From: Siphonodentalium dalli
Lineage: Eukaryota; Mollusca; Scaphopoda; Gadilida; Siphonodentaliidae
Direction: 5' to 3'
Length of the DNA stretch: 64,000 nt
Assembly (NCBI GenBank): GCA_032622095.1
Contig: CP136061.1
Location: 136,795,587 to 136,859,586 of the forward strand
Position numbers and translations under genes: made by a program. A model generated the notes under the pieces. The model had not been told where the DNA came from and did no database searches. It saw nothing but the letters and a program-made list of their open reading frames with translations. The first letter of the stretch is position 1. Each line of letters begins with the position of its first letter. This document shows positions 24,301-30,725 of the stretch, piece after piece.

Positions 24301-27068
24301 TGGTATGAAGGGTCCTTGGGTGACTGGGGTTCAGATTTGTTCAAATGAGGTCACTGGGTCAAATGTGGGCTAAAAAACTAAATTATTTAGATTGAACTAC
24401 TTGCTTAATTTGACCAAAAAGAAAACGATGAAAATCTTTTTATGTTCTTCAGAATCTTTAAGTATGGCTATACACAAGGACAAGAGGGGCACTAAAGGAT
24501 AAGCTTGTTCATTGACAATAAACAAATGGGTTCATATTTGGTGTGGATGTTTCCTAGGTGACTCTCATTCAGATTTGTTCAAATGAGGTCACTGGGTCAA
24601 ATAGTTGCGAAACCAGGGCCATAACTCTATTCCTCCATAGTAATTCTTAGAACGACTTCTTTTCCAGAACTATAAGGCCGAATGGGTTCATATTGTGGGG
24701 ATGTTCCTTAGGGGACTCACATTCAGATTTGTTCAAATTAGGTCACTGGGTCAAACAGTTGCGAAGCCAGGGCAATAACTCTTTCCCTCCATAGTGATTC
24801 TTTTAAACATCTTCTCAAATACCATCAGGCCAAATGGGTTCATATTTGGTATGAAGGATCCTTGGGTGACTGGGGTTCAGATTTGTTCAAATGAGGTCAC
24901 TGGGTAAAATGTGGGCAGGGCCAGGGACATATTTACTCAAATTCTGAACAGAATCATTAGTAAGAACCATTTACTTTGGCTCTAACTGTATGCAGGGTAT
25001 GCCTACACGTGTCAAGTGAAATCTGACATTTGTATAAACATTCCCTGGAGATCTGCTAGAGGTCATTAATTCCCTATTACAACAACAAGTTATCTCATGT
25101 ATTGTTCACATCTTTCAACAGGACATTTAACACATTTATCAGGGTCACCAGGTCAAGTAGGTGCAAGGCCAGTACATTACTCTTTTTCTCCATAGTAATT
25201 CATGATATGTCTTCTATGCAATAATCAAATGGCCTATTTGCTTATATTTGGTATGAAATTACCTTGGGGGTGACAGATTTGTGAAATTGTGATCACAAAG
25301 TTGAATAAGGGCAGAGCCACAGACATAACTATTTCACCACATAGTAATTCTTAAAATATGTTTGCAAGAGCCAATAACTAGTTGGCTTATTTAGCATGGA
25401 ATGTTCTTGTTTGACTGCATTTCAGATTTTTTATACGCACACTTTCGAAGAAAATGGGGGCTATACTGGATTGACTGCGTCTGTCCGTCACGCTTTCTCC
25501 CTCCGTGTGTCATATTTGGTGTGGATGTTCCCTAGGTGACTCTCATTCAGATTTGTTCAAATGAGGTCACTGGGTCAAATATTTGCGAAACCAGGGCCAT
25601 AACTCTATTCGTCCATAGTAATTCTTGTCCAGAACCATTGGGCCGATTTAGCTAATATTTGGTATGGAGGGTCCTTGGGTGACTGGTGTTCAGATTTGTT
25701 CAAATGAGGTCACCCGGTCAATTAGTTGAGAAACCAGGGCCATAACTCGTAGTAATTCTTAGAATGACTTCTTCTAAAAAAATATTGGGCCGATTTAGCT
25801 TATATTTGGTACGGAGGGACCTTGGGTGACTGGGGTTCAGATTTGTTCAAATGGGGTCACTGGGTCAAATAGTGGCAGAGCTAGGGACATAACTCTAAAA
25901 AAACATTTACATTTTTGCATTTTTACCTTTGATTTTTTTTTTTTAGACACATCACAGCTACCCCACCAACCCTCCCCCACTCCACCTCCTGTCCCTGCCA
26001 CACCACACTGTACCATACCATATTATCTCTGCCTAGTTCACCCCATTAAAATCCTTGTTTTGATCACAGCTGTAGGAGTATCACAAAGCTGTTTGTGCAG
26101 TCCTTAAAACCTAATTATCTAAATGTCAACACCTCTCCTCAAGACATACTGGTAGCTGATGGTTTCATGAATAGAATACACTGGCTTTCAAGGTCATGGG
26201 AATTTTGTTAAGCTAATGTAGTCAGGCATTCAAATAAATCATGTATGTCATATTCTCGCAGGGATGTCCCCACAGTGTTGGGGGGGGGGGGGTGATTGAC
26301 AGATTTGTTCAATGAAATGTAATTTTGAAGCTCACCTGAGACGAAGCTATAGTCATCACTTCTCATCTGTCACCTAAAACTTGGGAGTCTGGAGCCCGGG
26401 AGGGGGGGGGGGGGTGGGTGATCAGTAGTTTACAGTTGGTAATTTAAAGGTAGATATTCACTGATATACATACATGAAGCCTCTCTAGCCACATATCCTG
26501 TTTAGATCTAATTCTTTTAAAGTGATTATGAAAAGTTCTGACTGTTGTGGTCTCCAGAGTCCCAGTCTTATCAGTCTTTGCAGTCTGGTGAGAGACCCCA
26601 CAGTCTTTGACTGTCTTGTATACTGAATATATACTGAACAATTTGCTGTTGCACTCGATTATGTGATTTCTGGTTACGATTTGAAATATTTGGTGAGCAG
26701 TGTTAACAGCAATGTGCTATATGCAAACATTTATTTCACCCACCTGACAGCAGACGATGCTGGTGAATCGAAAACTAATGTTAGTGTTTCTCAACCAATC
26801 AGAATAGGTATTTTATTGACAAATATTCAACTTGAATTATTATAATAATAAAATATTGTAATTTTTTTTTGTTCCAGGGCCGGCGGTACAGAATGGTGAG
26901 ATGTTCCCTATTAAAGTAGATCCTGGTACGCAATATTCAATTGAAATTGCTGCTGGTATTCGAAAGCGCAAAATCGAAGGTGACAGCGATGATGAATCTA
27001 GTGAAGCAGCGCCTCCAATCAATGATATCTATAGGAGTCGACAACAGAAGAAAGCTGTCAAAGCGTGA
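152..27068 (+). CDS. CSTF3: Cleavage stimulation factor subunit 3 (CstF-77), partial, 14 exons
   Basis: Joining 152-310, 1665-1746, 2522-2631, 3314-3430, 3977-4051, 5814-5957, 10209-10311, 11580-11649, 13536-13632, 14991-15095, 20264-20411, 22205-22299, 23522-23582 and 26878-27068 gives 1557 nt: 518 codons and a TGA, with no internal stop. The order and wording match animal CstF-77: [23 protein letters not shown], half-a-TPR (HAT) helices to about residue 350, then a proline-rich tail ([10 protein letters not shown]) and an acidic/basic end ([22 protein letters not shown]). In the nucleus CstF-77 is the dimeric scaffold of CstF, which binds GU-rich RNA downstream of poly(A) signals; its tail holds CstF-64 and it also contacts CstF-50 and CPSF. 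Animal CstF-77 is about 700 residues, so roughly the first 200 lie upstream. Total span exceeds 27 kb because the introns are full of mobile elements. Identification is secure from family knowledge; expression is not visible. Confidence 0.97.
348..712 (+). mobile_element. Double-hairpin hAT-type MITE, copy A (degenerate)
   Basis: The element starts with GCAGAATGAGG and ends with CCTCATTCTG. It shares the internal ggggatatagagaaactaaa and aaaaagaaaaag tracts with the copy at 28617. Both terminal hairpins are still visible but mutated. It sits in CSTF3 intron 1. Confidence 0.7.
713..1025 (+). repeat. 'gccatcttggat' repeat fragment with its terminal segment
   Basis: The stretch contains ccatcttggat, catggccacc and aaatcctttggcaca modules of the array family seen at 4690-5805 and 30480-36100. 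The end (aaactttccgcattcc ... cagtgtcattgacactttc) is shared with 5700-5805 and 35980-36100. Confidence 0.75.
1127..1289. mobile_element. TTAA-bounded palindromic MITE (deletion derivative)
   Basis: The element begins TTAACCCTTTCAGTGCCAAG and ends CTTGGCACTGAGGGTTAA. The left arm is shortened: it lacks the ~60 bases that the copy at 6556 retains, so the hairpin is asymmetric. Confidence 0.75.
1665..1746 (+). CDS. CSTF3: CSTF3 exon b, followed by a GC donor
   Basis: The exon encodes residues 54-80 ([18 protein letters not shown]...TKR), a classic HAT repeat with W..Y..WE spacing, and ends with one extra base (phase 1). The acceptor is tttaatag. The donor reads AG|GCAAGT, so the intron starts with GC. 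A GT lies four bases further on, but using it shifts the frame into a stop within a few codons of the next exon. The GC donor is the only junction that preserves the protein. Confidence 0.95.
1890..2318 (+). mobile_element. Double-hairpin hAT-type MITE, copy B
   Basis: Two imperfect hairpins (1919-2011 and 2199-2290) bracket ~190 bp of internal sequence. The left hairpin has 29-bp perfect arms (GCAGAATGAGGTCCCCAGAG... and its complement). Outer inverted repeats (TCTGAGTTTAGTGTGTCTGA on the left, a diverged complement at 2291-2318) suggest transposon ends. It lies across the end of CSTF3 exon b's intron, entirely non-coding. Confidence 0.7.
2522..2631 (+). CDS. CSTF3: CSTF3 exon c
   Basis: The exon completes a split valine codon and encodes residues 81-117 ([28 protein letters not shown]...EKG), one full HAT repeat. 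The acceptor is atatttgcag and the donor gtaagt; it ends in phase 0. Confidence 0.95.
3314..3430 (+). CDS. CSTF3: CSTF3 exon d
   Basis: 39 codons, residues 118-156 ([19 protein letters not shown]...[12 protein letters not shown]), phase 0 at both ends. The acceptor is attttttcag and the donor gtttgt. HAT-N/HAT-C boundary region. Confidence 0.95.
3977..4051 (+). CDS. CSTF3: CSTF3 exon e
   Basis: 25 codons, residues 157-181 ([25 protein letters not shown]), phase 0 at both ends. The acceptor is ctttccag and the donor gtgagt. It continues the HAT helix begun by the DFEE of the previous exon. Confidence 0.95.
4220..4320. repeat. Dispersed repeat, 'ttatctggacatttcc' family
   Basis: Diverged, partly inverted copies occur at ~30000-30150, 44190-44350 and 45020-45200. 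All share ...ttatctgaacattttccaccaatga-like wording next to a 'tactcattga' block. No coding capacity is seen. Confidence 0.45.
4690..5805 (+). repeat. Array of 'gccatcttggat' repeat units in CSTF3 intron 5
   Basis: Four to five diverged units recur, each with 'tacaggccacatcc', 'caccaaacttcatatggatc', 'agatgggagccatca', 'aaaaacatggc' and 'gccatcttggat'. Units alternate between a 'ggcacaccctgcag' and a 'tgcatgactaaatcc' version. The array runs up to the acceptor of the exon at 5814. Confidence 0.8.
5814..5957 (+). CDS. CSTF3: CSTF3 exon f, acceptor abuts a repeat terminus
   Basis: 48 codons, residues 182-229 ([22 protein letters not shown]...[16 protein letters not shown]), phase 0 at both ends, donor gtaact. 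This is one of the most conserved CstF-77 segments ([13 protein letters not shown]). The ~110 bases before the exon closely match the end of a repeat present at ~915-1020 and ~35980-36100, so the polypyrimidine tract is partly repeat-derived. Confidence 0.95.
6556..6770. mobile_element. TTAA-bounded near-perfect palindromic MITE
   Basis: Two arms of ~105 bp are almost exact reverse complements. They meet at gagctcctttgagctc (~6655-6670) and end in TTAACCCTTTCAGTG and CACTGAAAGGGTTAA. The TTAA at both ends matches piggyBac-type target duplication. It lies in CSTF3 intron 6. Confidence 0.8.
7135..9560 (+). repeat. Head-to-tail retroposon cluster in CSTF3 intron 6
   Basis: Blocks start with gactag followed by 'ccgatgagcccgacgttgtc' or 'aaggtgaccc(t/g)acttcgtc' at ~7139, 8102 and 9012. 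They end with a 'gacagacagacaaac' or (ca)n run and 'caaaatatata' at ~8098, 9010 and 9556. Internal modules ('caagtcgatagctccacccg', 'tctgcgcatgcgcgaagc') repeat within and between blocks. The stretch is GC-rich compared with its surroundings. The tail style suggests RTE-like LINE or SINE 3' ends; no reverse transcriptase is readable. Confidence 0.6.
10209..10311 (+). CDS. CSTF3: CSTF3 exon g
   Basis: 34 codons plus one base, residues 230-263 ([34 protein letters not shown]). The acceptor is ttctctttcag and the donor gtaaat, phase 1. It lies after a 4.25-kb intron filled with retroposon copies. Confidence 0.95.
11251..11503. mobile_element. TTAA-bounded MITE of the 'ctgtgcca...tggcacag' family, copy 1
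   Basis: TTAA ends enclose an inner inverted repeat (ccctgtgccaacacattctc ... gagaatgtactggcacaggg) and a second palindrome around 'ctcccataaggagc'. It is the same family as 15311-15558 and 27707-27974. It sits in intron 7, just upstream of exon h. Confidence 0.75.
11580..11649 (+). CDS. CSTF3: CSTF3 exon h
   Basis: The exon completes E264 and runs to residue 286 ([23 protein letters not shown]), ending in phase 2. The acceptor is tcttttgtag and the donor gtatgt. The HLN/EDNNTR junction falls inside a conserved HAT motif. Confidence 0.94.
12028..13232. mobile_element. hAT-type element, 1.2 kb, 8-bp target duplication
   Basis: The ends are TAGGGACCTGCGA and TAGGGCTCTGCGA (complement), followed by a shared gattcgatgtcgatatc subterminal block. 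ATTGGGAC is duplicated exactly at 12020-12027 and 13233-13240. No transposase is readable inside, so it is non-autonomous. It was inserted into an older retroposon tail (to 12019) in CSTF3 intron 8. Confidence 0.8.
13278..13321 (-). mobile_element. Solo end of the 11251-type TTAA MITE
   Basis: The sequence ttttcgcaaa...gaagctccagtcatgaaagtgttaa is the complement of the left end of the element at 11251. The rest of the element is absent. Confidence 0.6.
13327..13402. repeat. Hairpin, 'cctgctgg ... ccagcagg'
   Basis: Arms cctgctgg and atgattttatgatttat pair with their complements around a 'agatttaccctcc' loop. It directly follows the solo MITE end. Function is not known. Confidence 0.6.
13536..13632 (+). 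CDS. CSTF3: CSTF3 exon i
   Basis: Residues 287-319 ([20 protein letters not shown], then [13 protein letters not shown]). The acceptor is gtgttgcag and the donor gtaaaa; it starts in phase 2 and ends in phase 0. DIW..FL.FES is the last clear HAT motif. Confidence 0.95.
13722..14141 (+). mobile_element. tRNA-headed SINE
   Basis: The head has a good Pol III A box (ggtccggtggttagcacg) at ~13731 and a weak B box (gcgttcgcgcctcc) ~55 bases later. The body ends 'ggataggcgcgttacaagaa' and an (att)n tail at 14118-14139. The body-end motif (gcgcctaggg...) resembles SINE families of marine invertebrates. It is in CSTF3 intron 9. Confidence 0.7.
14991..15095 (+). CDS. CSTF3: CSTF3 exon j
   Basis: 35 codons, residues 320-354 ([20 protein letters not shown], then [15 protein letters not shown]), phase 0. 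The acceptor is ttccctgcatag and the donor gtacgt. The [11 protein letters not shown] segment closes the HAT-C domain. Confidence 0.95.
15311..15558. mobile_element. TTAA-bounded MITE of the 'ctgtgcca' family, copy 2
   Basis: The left TTAA is at 15311; the right boundary reads agggTTAT, a one-base decay of TTAA. Internal palindromes (gaggctccctatgggagac) and the cctgtgccagtg/tattggcacagg pair match copies 1 and 3. Confidence 0.7.
15867..20166. mobile_element. 4.3-kb long-arm fold-back element in CSTF3 intron 10
   Basis: Arms 15867-16563 and ~19485-20166 are reverse complements with clear but imperfect identity. They share tccaaaatccgctaaaatcc, 'gaacgcggtataaaattcca' and 'caagaaatggacagaactgt'. 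The outer ends are TAGTGTGGTCGT and its complement. A second partial copy of the arm start lies at 16571-16740. The ~2.5-kb loop (16900-19300) has no recognisable protein. Arms carry repeated ATGGC(G/T)GCCAAAATGG motifs. Parts of the arms match the 52.6-59.7 kb element. Confidence 0.75.
20264..20411 (+). CDS. CSTF3: CSTF3 exon k
   Basis: 49 codons plus one base, residues 355-403 ([20 protein letters not shown], then [20 protein letters not shown], then LPYKPKVFP). The acceptor is acatttacag and the donor gtaagt. YPKPD..QM.P...P is the conserved start of the post-HAT linker. The first 25 codons are poorly conserved, as is usual for the family. Confidence 0.93.
21533..21884. repeat. Cluster of TTACCCGCA boxes
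   Basis: At least eight copies of TTACCCGCA (first ~21533, then ~21596, 21685, 21750, 21794, 21807, 21862, 21875), plus an ATACCCGCA near 21668, are irregularly spaced within the intron 11 retroelement. The sequence between copies is not repeated. Confidence 0.7.
21928..21966 (+). promoter_or_regulatory. Putative retroelement Pol II promoter (CCAAT + TATA)
   Basis: CCAAT lies at 21928 and TATATAAGG at 21958. A start ~30 bases downstream (near 21990) would place the hammerhead motif at the very 5' end of the RNA. Confidence 0.45.
22002..22040 (+). ncRNA. Candidate type I hammerhead ribozyme
   Basis: In order: stem I 5' strand GGTC (22002-22005), core CTGATGA (22006-22012), one extra A, stem II GTTA/TAAC with an AACAA loop, core GAAA (22027-22030), then GCG and CTA (an NUH site, cleavage predicted after 22036), then GACC closing stem I. 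The stem III segment AGCGCT is self-complementary and could form only in a dimer. Hammerheads of Penelope-like elements are known to have such minimal palindromic stem III. The extra A and a 4-bp stem II are weaknesses. Confidence 0.55.
22205..22299 (+). CDS. CSTF3: CSTF3 exon l (proline-rich tail)
   Basis: Residues 404-435 ([20 protein letters not shown], then [11 protein letters not shown]). The acceptor is ttgactttcag and the donor gtgggt. In family members this tail segment binds the CstF-64 hinge. Confidence 0.95.
22322..22538. mobile_element. TA-flanked fold-back MITE (mariner-like ends)
   Basis: TA-CAGTAATGCCCTAAATAAT and its complement bound two ~100-bp arms that meet at aaagctctcagtgagagc. 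CAGT ends beside TA fit Tc1/mariner elements. A half copy lies at 33698-33809 and another end fragment at ~22617-22640. It is in CSTF3 intron 12. Confidence 0.75.
23522..23582 (+). CDS. CSTF3: CSTF3 exon m
   Basis: 20 codons plus one base, residues 436-455 ([20 protein letters not shown]). The acceptor is gaatttcag and the donor gtaagt. It continues the CstF-64-binding tail. Confidence 0.95.
24050..25900 (+). repeat. ~150-bp tandem/dispersed array in CSTF3 intron 13
   Basis: About eight units contain 'cagatttgttcaaatgaggt', 'cactgggtcaaat' and 'ccgaatgggttcatatttgg', spaced mostly 137-155 bp apart. The array opens with a (ccat/gtcc)n run. A second 'gacgaagctatagtcatcac' start lies at 26340. 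Confidence 0.75.
26278..26416. repeat. Two poly-G runs
   Basis: Runs of about 14 G each lie at 26279 and 26403, inside the last CSTF3 intron. They are possible G-quadruplex formers and also common assembly trouble spots. Confidence 0.6.
26878..27068 (+). CDS. CSTF3: CSTF3 last coding exon
   Basis: The exon completes G456 and runs to residue 518 and TGA. It includes a basic stretch RKRK, likely a nuclear localisation signal, an acidic run ([10 protein letters not shown]) and the conserved end [14 protein letters not shown]. The acceptor is tttttttgttccag. The final KAVKA extends a few residues past the usual end of the family. Confidence 0.96.
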
Positions 27069-27640
27069 TACATGTTATTATAGTCATCTTCATCTCCATT
27101 CATTAAAATCATCTCCATTCATATGAGAATTATACAAGGTTTCATACTCGGATACTTTATTATATTATACCCCCACTGTTCATAGAAAAATGGGGAGATG
27201 TACTGGAATTACATTATCCGTCTGTCTGTCCATCTGTCCGATCATAAATCTCAGCAATGGGTTATCGGATCTGATCGCAATTTGTTATGGTGGTTCACCA
27301 TCATGACTTCATTCAAAAGAGAGGCAAATGACGTTTGCGTTTTCCGTTCTAGAGTTTGTCTGGAAATAGGTGCTTTTTATGTCTGTCCGGTCAGATATCG
27401 CAGCCATTGGTTATCGGATCTGAACGAAATTTGGTATAGAGGTTCACCTGCTTTCAAAAGAGTGCCCGCTGACGTTGTTTGCATTTTCCATTCTATAGTC
27501 ATCCTTCTTTGTTTATGTCAAATTTGATTTCCGTCCTGCATGCACATATTTCAGTTTGGCACTGTGGGGCATGACACAACCCGAAGTGCAACTTCTTCTT
27601 CACAAACTGTACTGCTTTCAAATAAAGGTTCCATAAACGC
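27069..27640 (+). other. CSTF3 3' flank / probable 3' UTR with candidate poly(A) signals
   Basis: No open gene follows the stop. ATTAAA lies at 27102 and AATAAA at 27621-27626. The stretch 27190-27500 holds two diverged ~150-bp copies of one repeat (each with gttatcggatctga and a cattttcc/gttttccg end). The true cleavage site cannot be fixed from sequence alone. Confidence 0.45.
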
Positions 27641-27706
27641 TTATTTATCTCCTGCTATCATACCAATTTGGGTTGAATTAATATTGTTTAAAGGGACTCA
27701 TGGCCT

Positions 27707-27974
27707 CCAACCCTTTCATGGCGGGAGCAGCACTTTGGTGCAGCATTACAGATCCTGTGCCAGTGCATTCTCTTATATATTTGAGTCTCCCATAGAGAGA
27801 ACCACCGATATATAAGAGAATGCACTGACTTACAAGGTCATAGTACATATTGTTAGGCCAATTTATTCTCTTATATATGCGAGGCTCTCTGTAGGAGACT
27901 CGCAAATATAAGAGAATGCATTGGCACTGAGTTTTTCACAAAATTTCAGGAAGGTCCAGCCATGGAAGGGTTAA
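27707..27974. mobile_element. TTAA-bounded MITE of the 'ctgtgcca' family, copy 3
   Basis: CCAA-CCCTTTCATGGCGGG on the left and AAGGG-TTAA on the right enclose the family's palindromes. The left TTAA is decayed. It lies 640 bases after the CSTF3 stop and may be in or just beyond its 3' UTR. Confidence 0.7.
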
Positions 27975-28616
27975 AGTGTATTCATGCGAAGTAAATGTCT
28001 GCAAAACAACTATCATCAACAGTACATGAATAAATAGATTGACATTGTTCTTATTGTCATTACTAATAACTCTCAAATAGTGAGGTATTGCATGTCAAAA
28101 CCATTGTTATGTAAATAGTAGAATTACCTATAAAAGTCCAATTAGCCCAATATGATAACAAAGTTTAATCAATACTTGAGAATGACAGTAAGCATTGGAA
28201 AAAGGTCAATGCATTGAAAAATATTCTGAAAATTACATTCAGACTAAAATATTTGAACTTACTTCACGATTAGGGATGTCAAATGACAAATCACTGTAAC
28301 AGTTTTGTTCACATAACAATGGATTCAACACATTAAATTTCGTTATTAGAGAGCTATCAATAATGAATTTAAGAAAATAAGTTTTATTTATTTCTACATG
28401 TTAATAGTGGTGATGATTTTACAGTCTTTTATATTTTTGGCAAATTTATCCACTGCGAGTGCCTTGTGTTCCTTTAAAACTACTATGGGCCATTATATTT
28501 TTGTTTAATAAGTAGAGTTTTTTTTTTTTTTAGATACATCAAGTTGTCTTTGACCTCATTCACCTCTTACGAGATTTTAAATATTCTGAGTCCTTGAAAT
28601 TCAAATCGCTCATCAC

Positions 28617-29084
28617 CAGGCCTGAGAATACAGTGCCAGACATTTGCAGAATGAGGTCCCCAGAGGGTGAATTTAGTGACACTACCCCACACAGCATACT
28701 ACAATCACTAAATTCATCCTCTGGGGACCTCATTTTGCTTAGGCCTCATCTACAATGCAAGTGCTAGACTCAGATGTAAGCTCCCAGATGGTGAATATTG
28801 TGATGTGCACCCATTGTGTACCTCGATTGTGAAATGTGTCATCTGCCAATTTGGGGATATAGAGAAACTAAACTAAAAAAGAAAAAGATACTTTCTACAG
28901 ACATTAAAAACTTGTTATTTGATAATAAAGATACTTTCTAGAGAAGATGAGGCATAAGCAGAATGAGGTTCCCAAAGGCTGAATTTAGTGATATGATGCT
29001 AGTCCACTGTGTACGGTAGAGTCACTAAATTCACCCACTAGGGACCTCGTTCTGCATATGACCGGTACCGTATTCTCAGGCCTA
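28617..29084 (+). mobile_element. Double-hairpin hAT-type MITE, copy C, with 8-bp target duplication
   Basis: Terminal inverted repeats AGGCCTGAGAATAC are exact, with YAGG outer bases. The flanking 8-bp direct repeat CTCATCAC sits at 28609-28616 and 29085-29092. Two internal hairpins lie at 28645-28738 and 28960-29056, each built on GCAGAATGAGG. There is no coding capacity. An 8-bp duplication and YA-type ends are hallmarks of hAT elements. Confidence 0.8.
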
Positions 29085-29099
29085 CTCATCACTTTTCAT

Positions 29100-30280
29100 T
29101 TTCCCATTTTATAGCGTCATGATCATTTTAATGTTGCAATAGACAAAGATAACTGGTAATTGAGCTGGAACCTGGCTTTAGTTCAGCATTTTATCTTTCT
29201 ATCCGCAAGACCTGGTGCTAACTATTTTCCTGTAGAGCCAGTGGTGGAGCATGTCTATAAAATAAATGAAATGAAAAGATTTTCTTTATTTGTGACACCT
29301 TGATATTTCGGCTGCATTAGTTACTGGCTTAGATAAAGGGCCAACCAAGACCTGGTTGAGGGAAGTTATTCTAGAGGTTATTCTTCAGCGATCACACGAG
29401 TGCCCTAAACTATTGGCTGTTAACATGTGTGTGATTCTATGTTTATTACATGCCTAATTACGCCAAAGTTATCCAAAGATGTTGTCATGGTACATTCCTA
29501 TTCGATCATGTGTAAAAATGATATCATTTTCAAAAATTCCGGTTTTCGATGTCAATTCCAACATTTAAACATTGTGTGCGGAATGGCTGAAAAATTATGA
29601 CACGGGCTGAGACAGAGGATTTGTGTGTTTTTTTAATAACAGCCGTAATAAATGTGATGTATCTCGACTAATGCCATGGACTGACAAATCGGTTGAAAGC
29701 CTGGTCTCAAATAGAGTGTTTCCAGAAGTTTATTGCCAGGATGTTGAATTCTGCATTTAAGATCGTTTTATTTTGGAATGAAACATTTTACATTTTTAGA
29801 TCTGATCTGAATGCATATTGCATTTCAGATTATTTCTATTGGAATGAAATATTTCATATTTCTAGATCATCTCATTTGTTGAATTTTGAGGGCAGGGTGA
29901 GATTTCCCCTCTATTATAGTCATGTTTATGAAATGAATATATGTTTTATGAATCAAACTTGTCTTTTCATTATATTTCATTGTATAGTTTCTTTACTAAA
30001 TACTCATTGACGAGTATTTTCCTTAGGAAATGTTTAGATAACAAGTTCACCAAACGGTTACCATAGGTTATTTCCCACCAATGAAAAGGAATCGTTCTGC
30101 ATTTGTATTATCATTTTTCCTGTCTGTCGTCAGCTTATATTTACTGAACATCCCTCCAAAAGAATATTAGATCTTTCCAATGTACTTTTATATCTGGCTG
30201 GGAGAATCCATATAGTAAAGAATGAGTTAAATATCAACACTATATGGTCACTTGTGCTTTCAAAAGTATCTAATCACTTA
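29100..30280. other. No gene recognised
   Basis: AT-rich DNA. Only a diverged 'tactcattgacgagtatttt ... tttcccaccaatgaaaagg' repeat copy at ~29995-30150 stands out. Confidence 0.5.
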
Positions 30281-30725
30281 CATCATATAACCATTTACAA
30301 ATAACGTGTATACCAACAGCTTAACTCTTTCATCATGGCTGCCCGCTTTAGCAGGCACAACTTTATTTACATTCACCACAACAGCGGGCAGAACCTATTT
30401 TTCGGGAATATTGCCAGAGATATACAAATGATATTAATATACCCTCTTTTTAGCTCACACTATACTTGTAAAGTTTGAGCTATTGCCTTTTGCCATGGCT
30501 TGGTAACCATCTGTGTGGAGACATTCGTCAATAATTTCCATTAGCACAGGTTACAGGTCGTACCTTTGGTCAGATCATTATGAAATTTGTCATGGCTGTT
30601 GACATTGACATGTAGATGGGAACGAGTCATTTTGGGACCATTCGACAAAAAAACATGGCGGCCAGTGGCCATCTTGGATTTCAAAATTCAATCCACCAGC
30701 ACAGGCTACAGGCCGTACTGTTTGT
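30281..30725 (+). repeat. Repeat block with inverted copy at 49195-49625
   Basis: The order of modules (accaacagcttaactctttc, gcccgctttagcaggcac, gagatatacaaatgatatta, 'tttgagctattgcc', 'gtgtggagac') is reproduced on the other strand at 49195-49625. It leads into the 'gccatcttggat' array. Confidence 0.75.
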
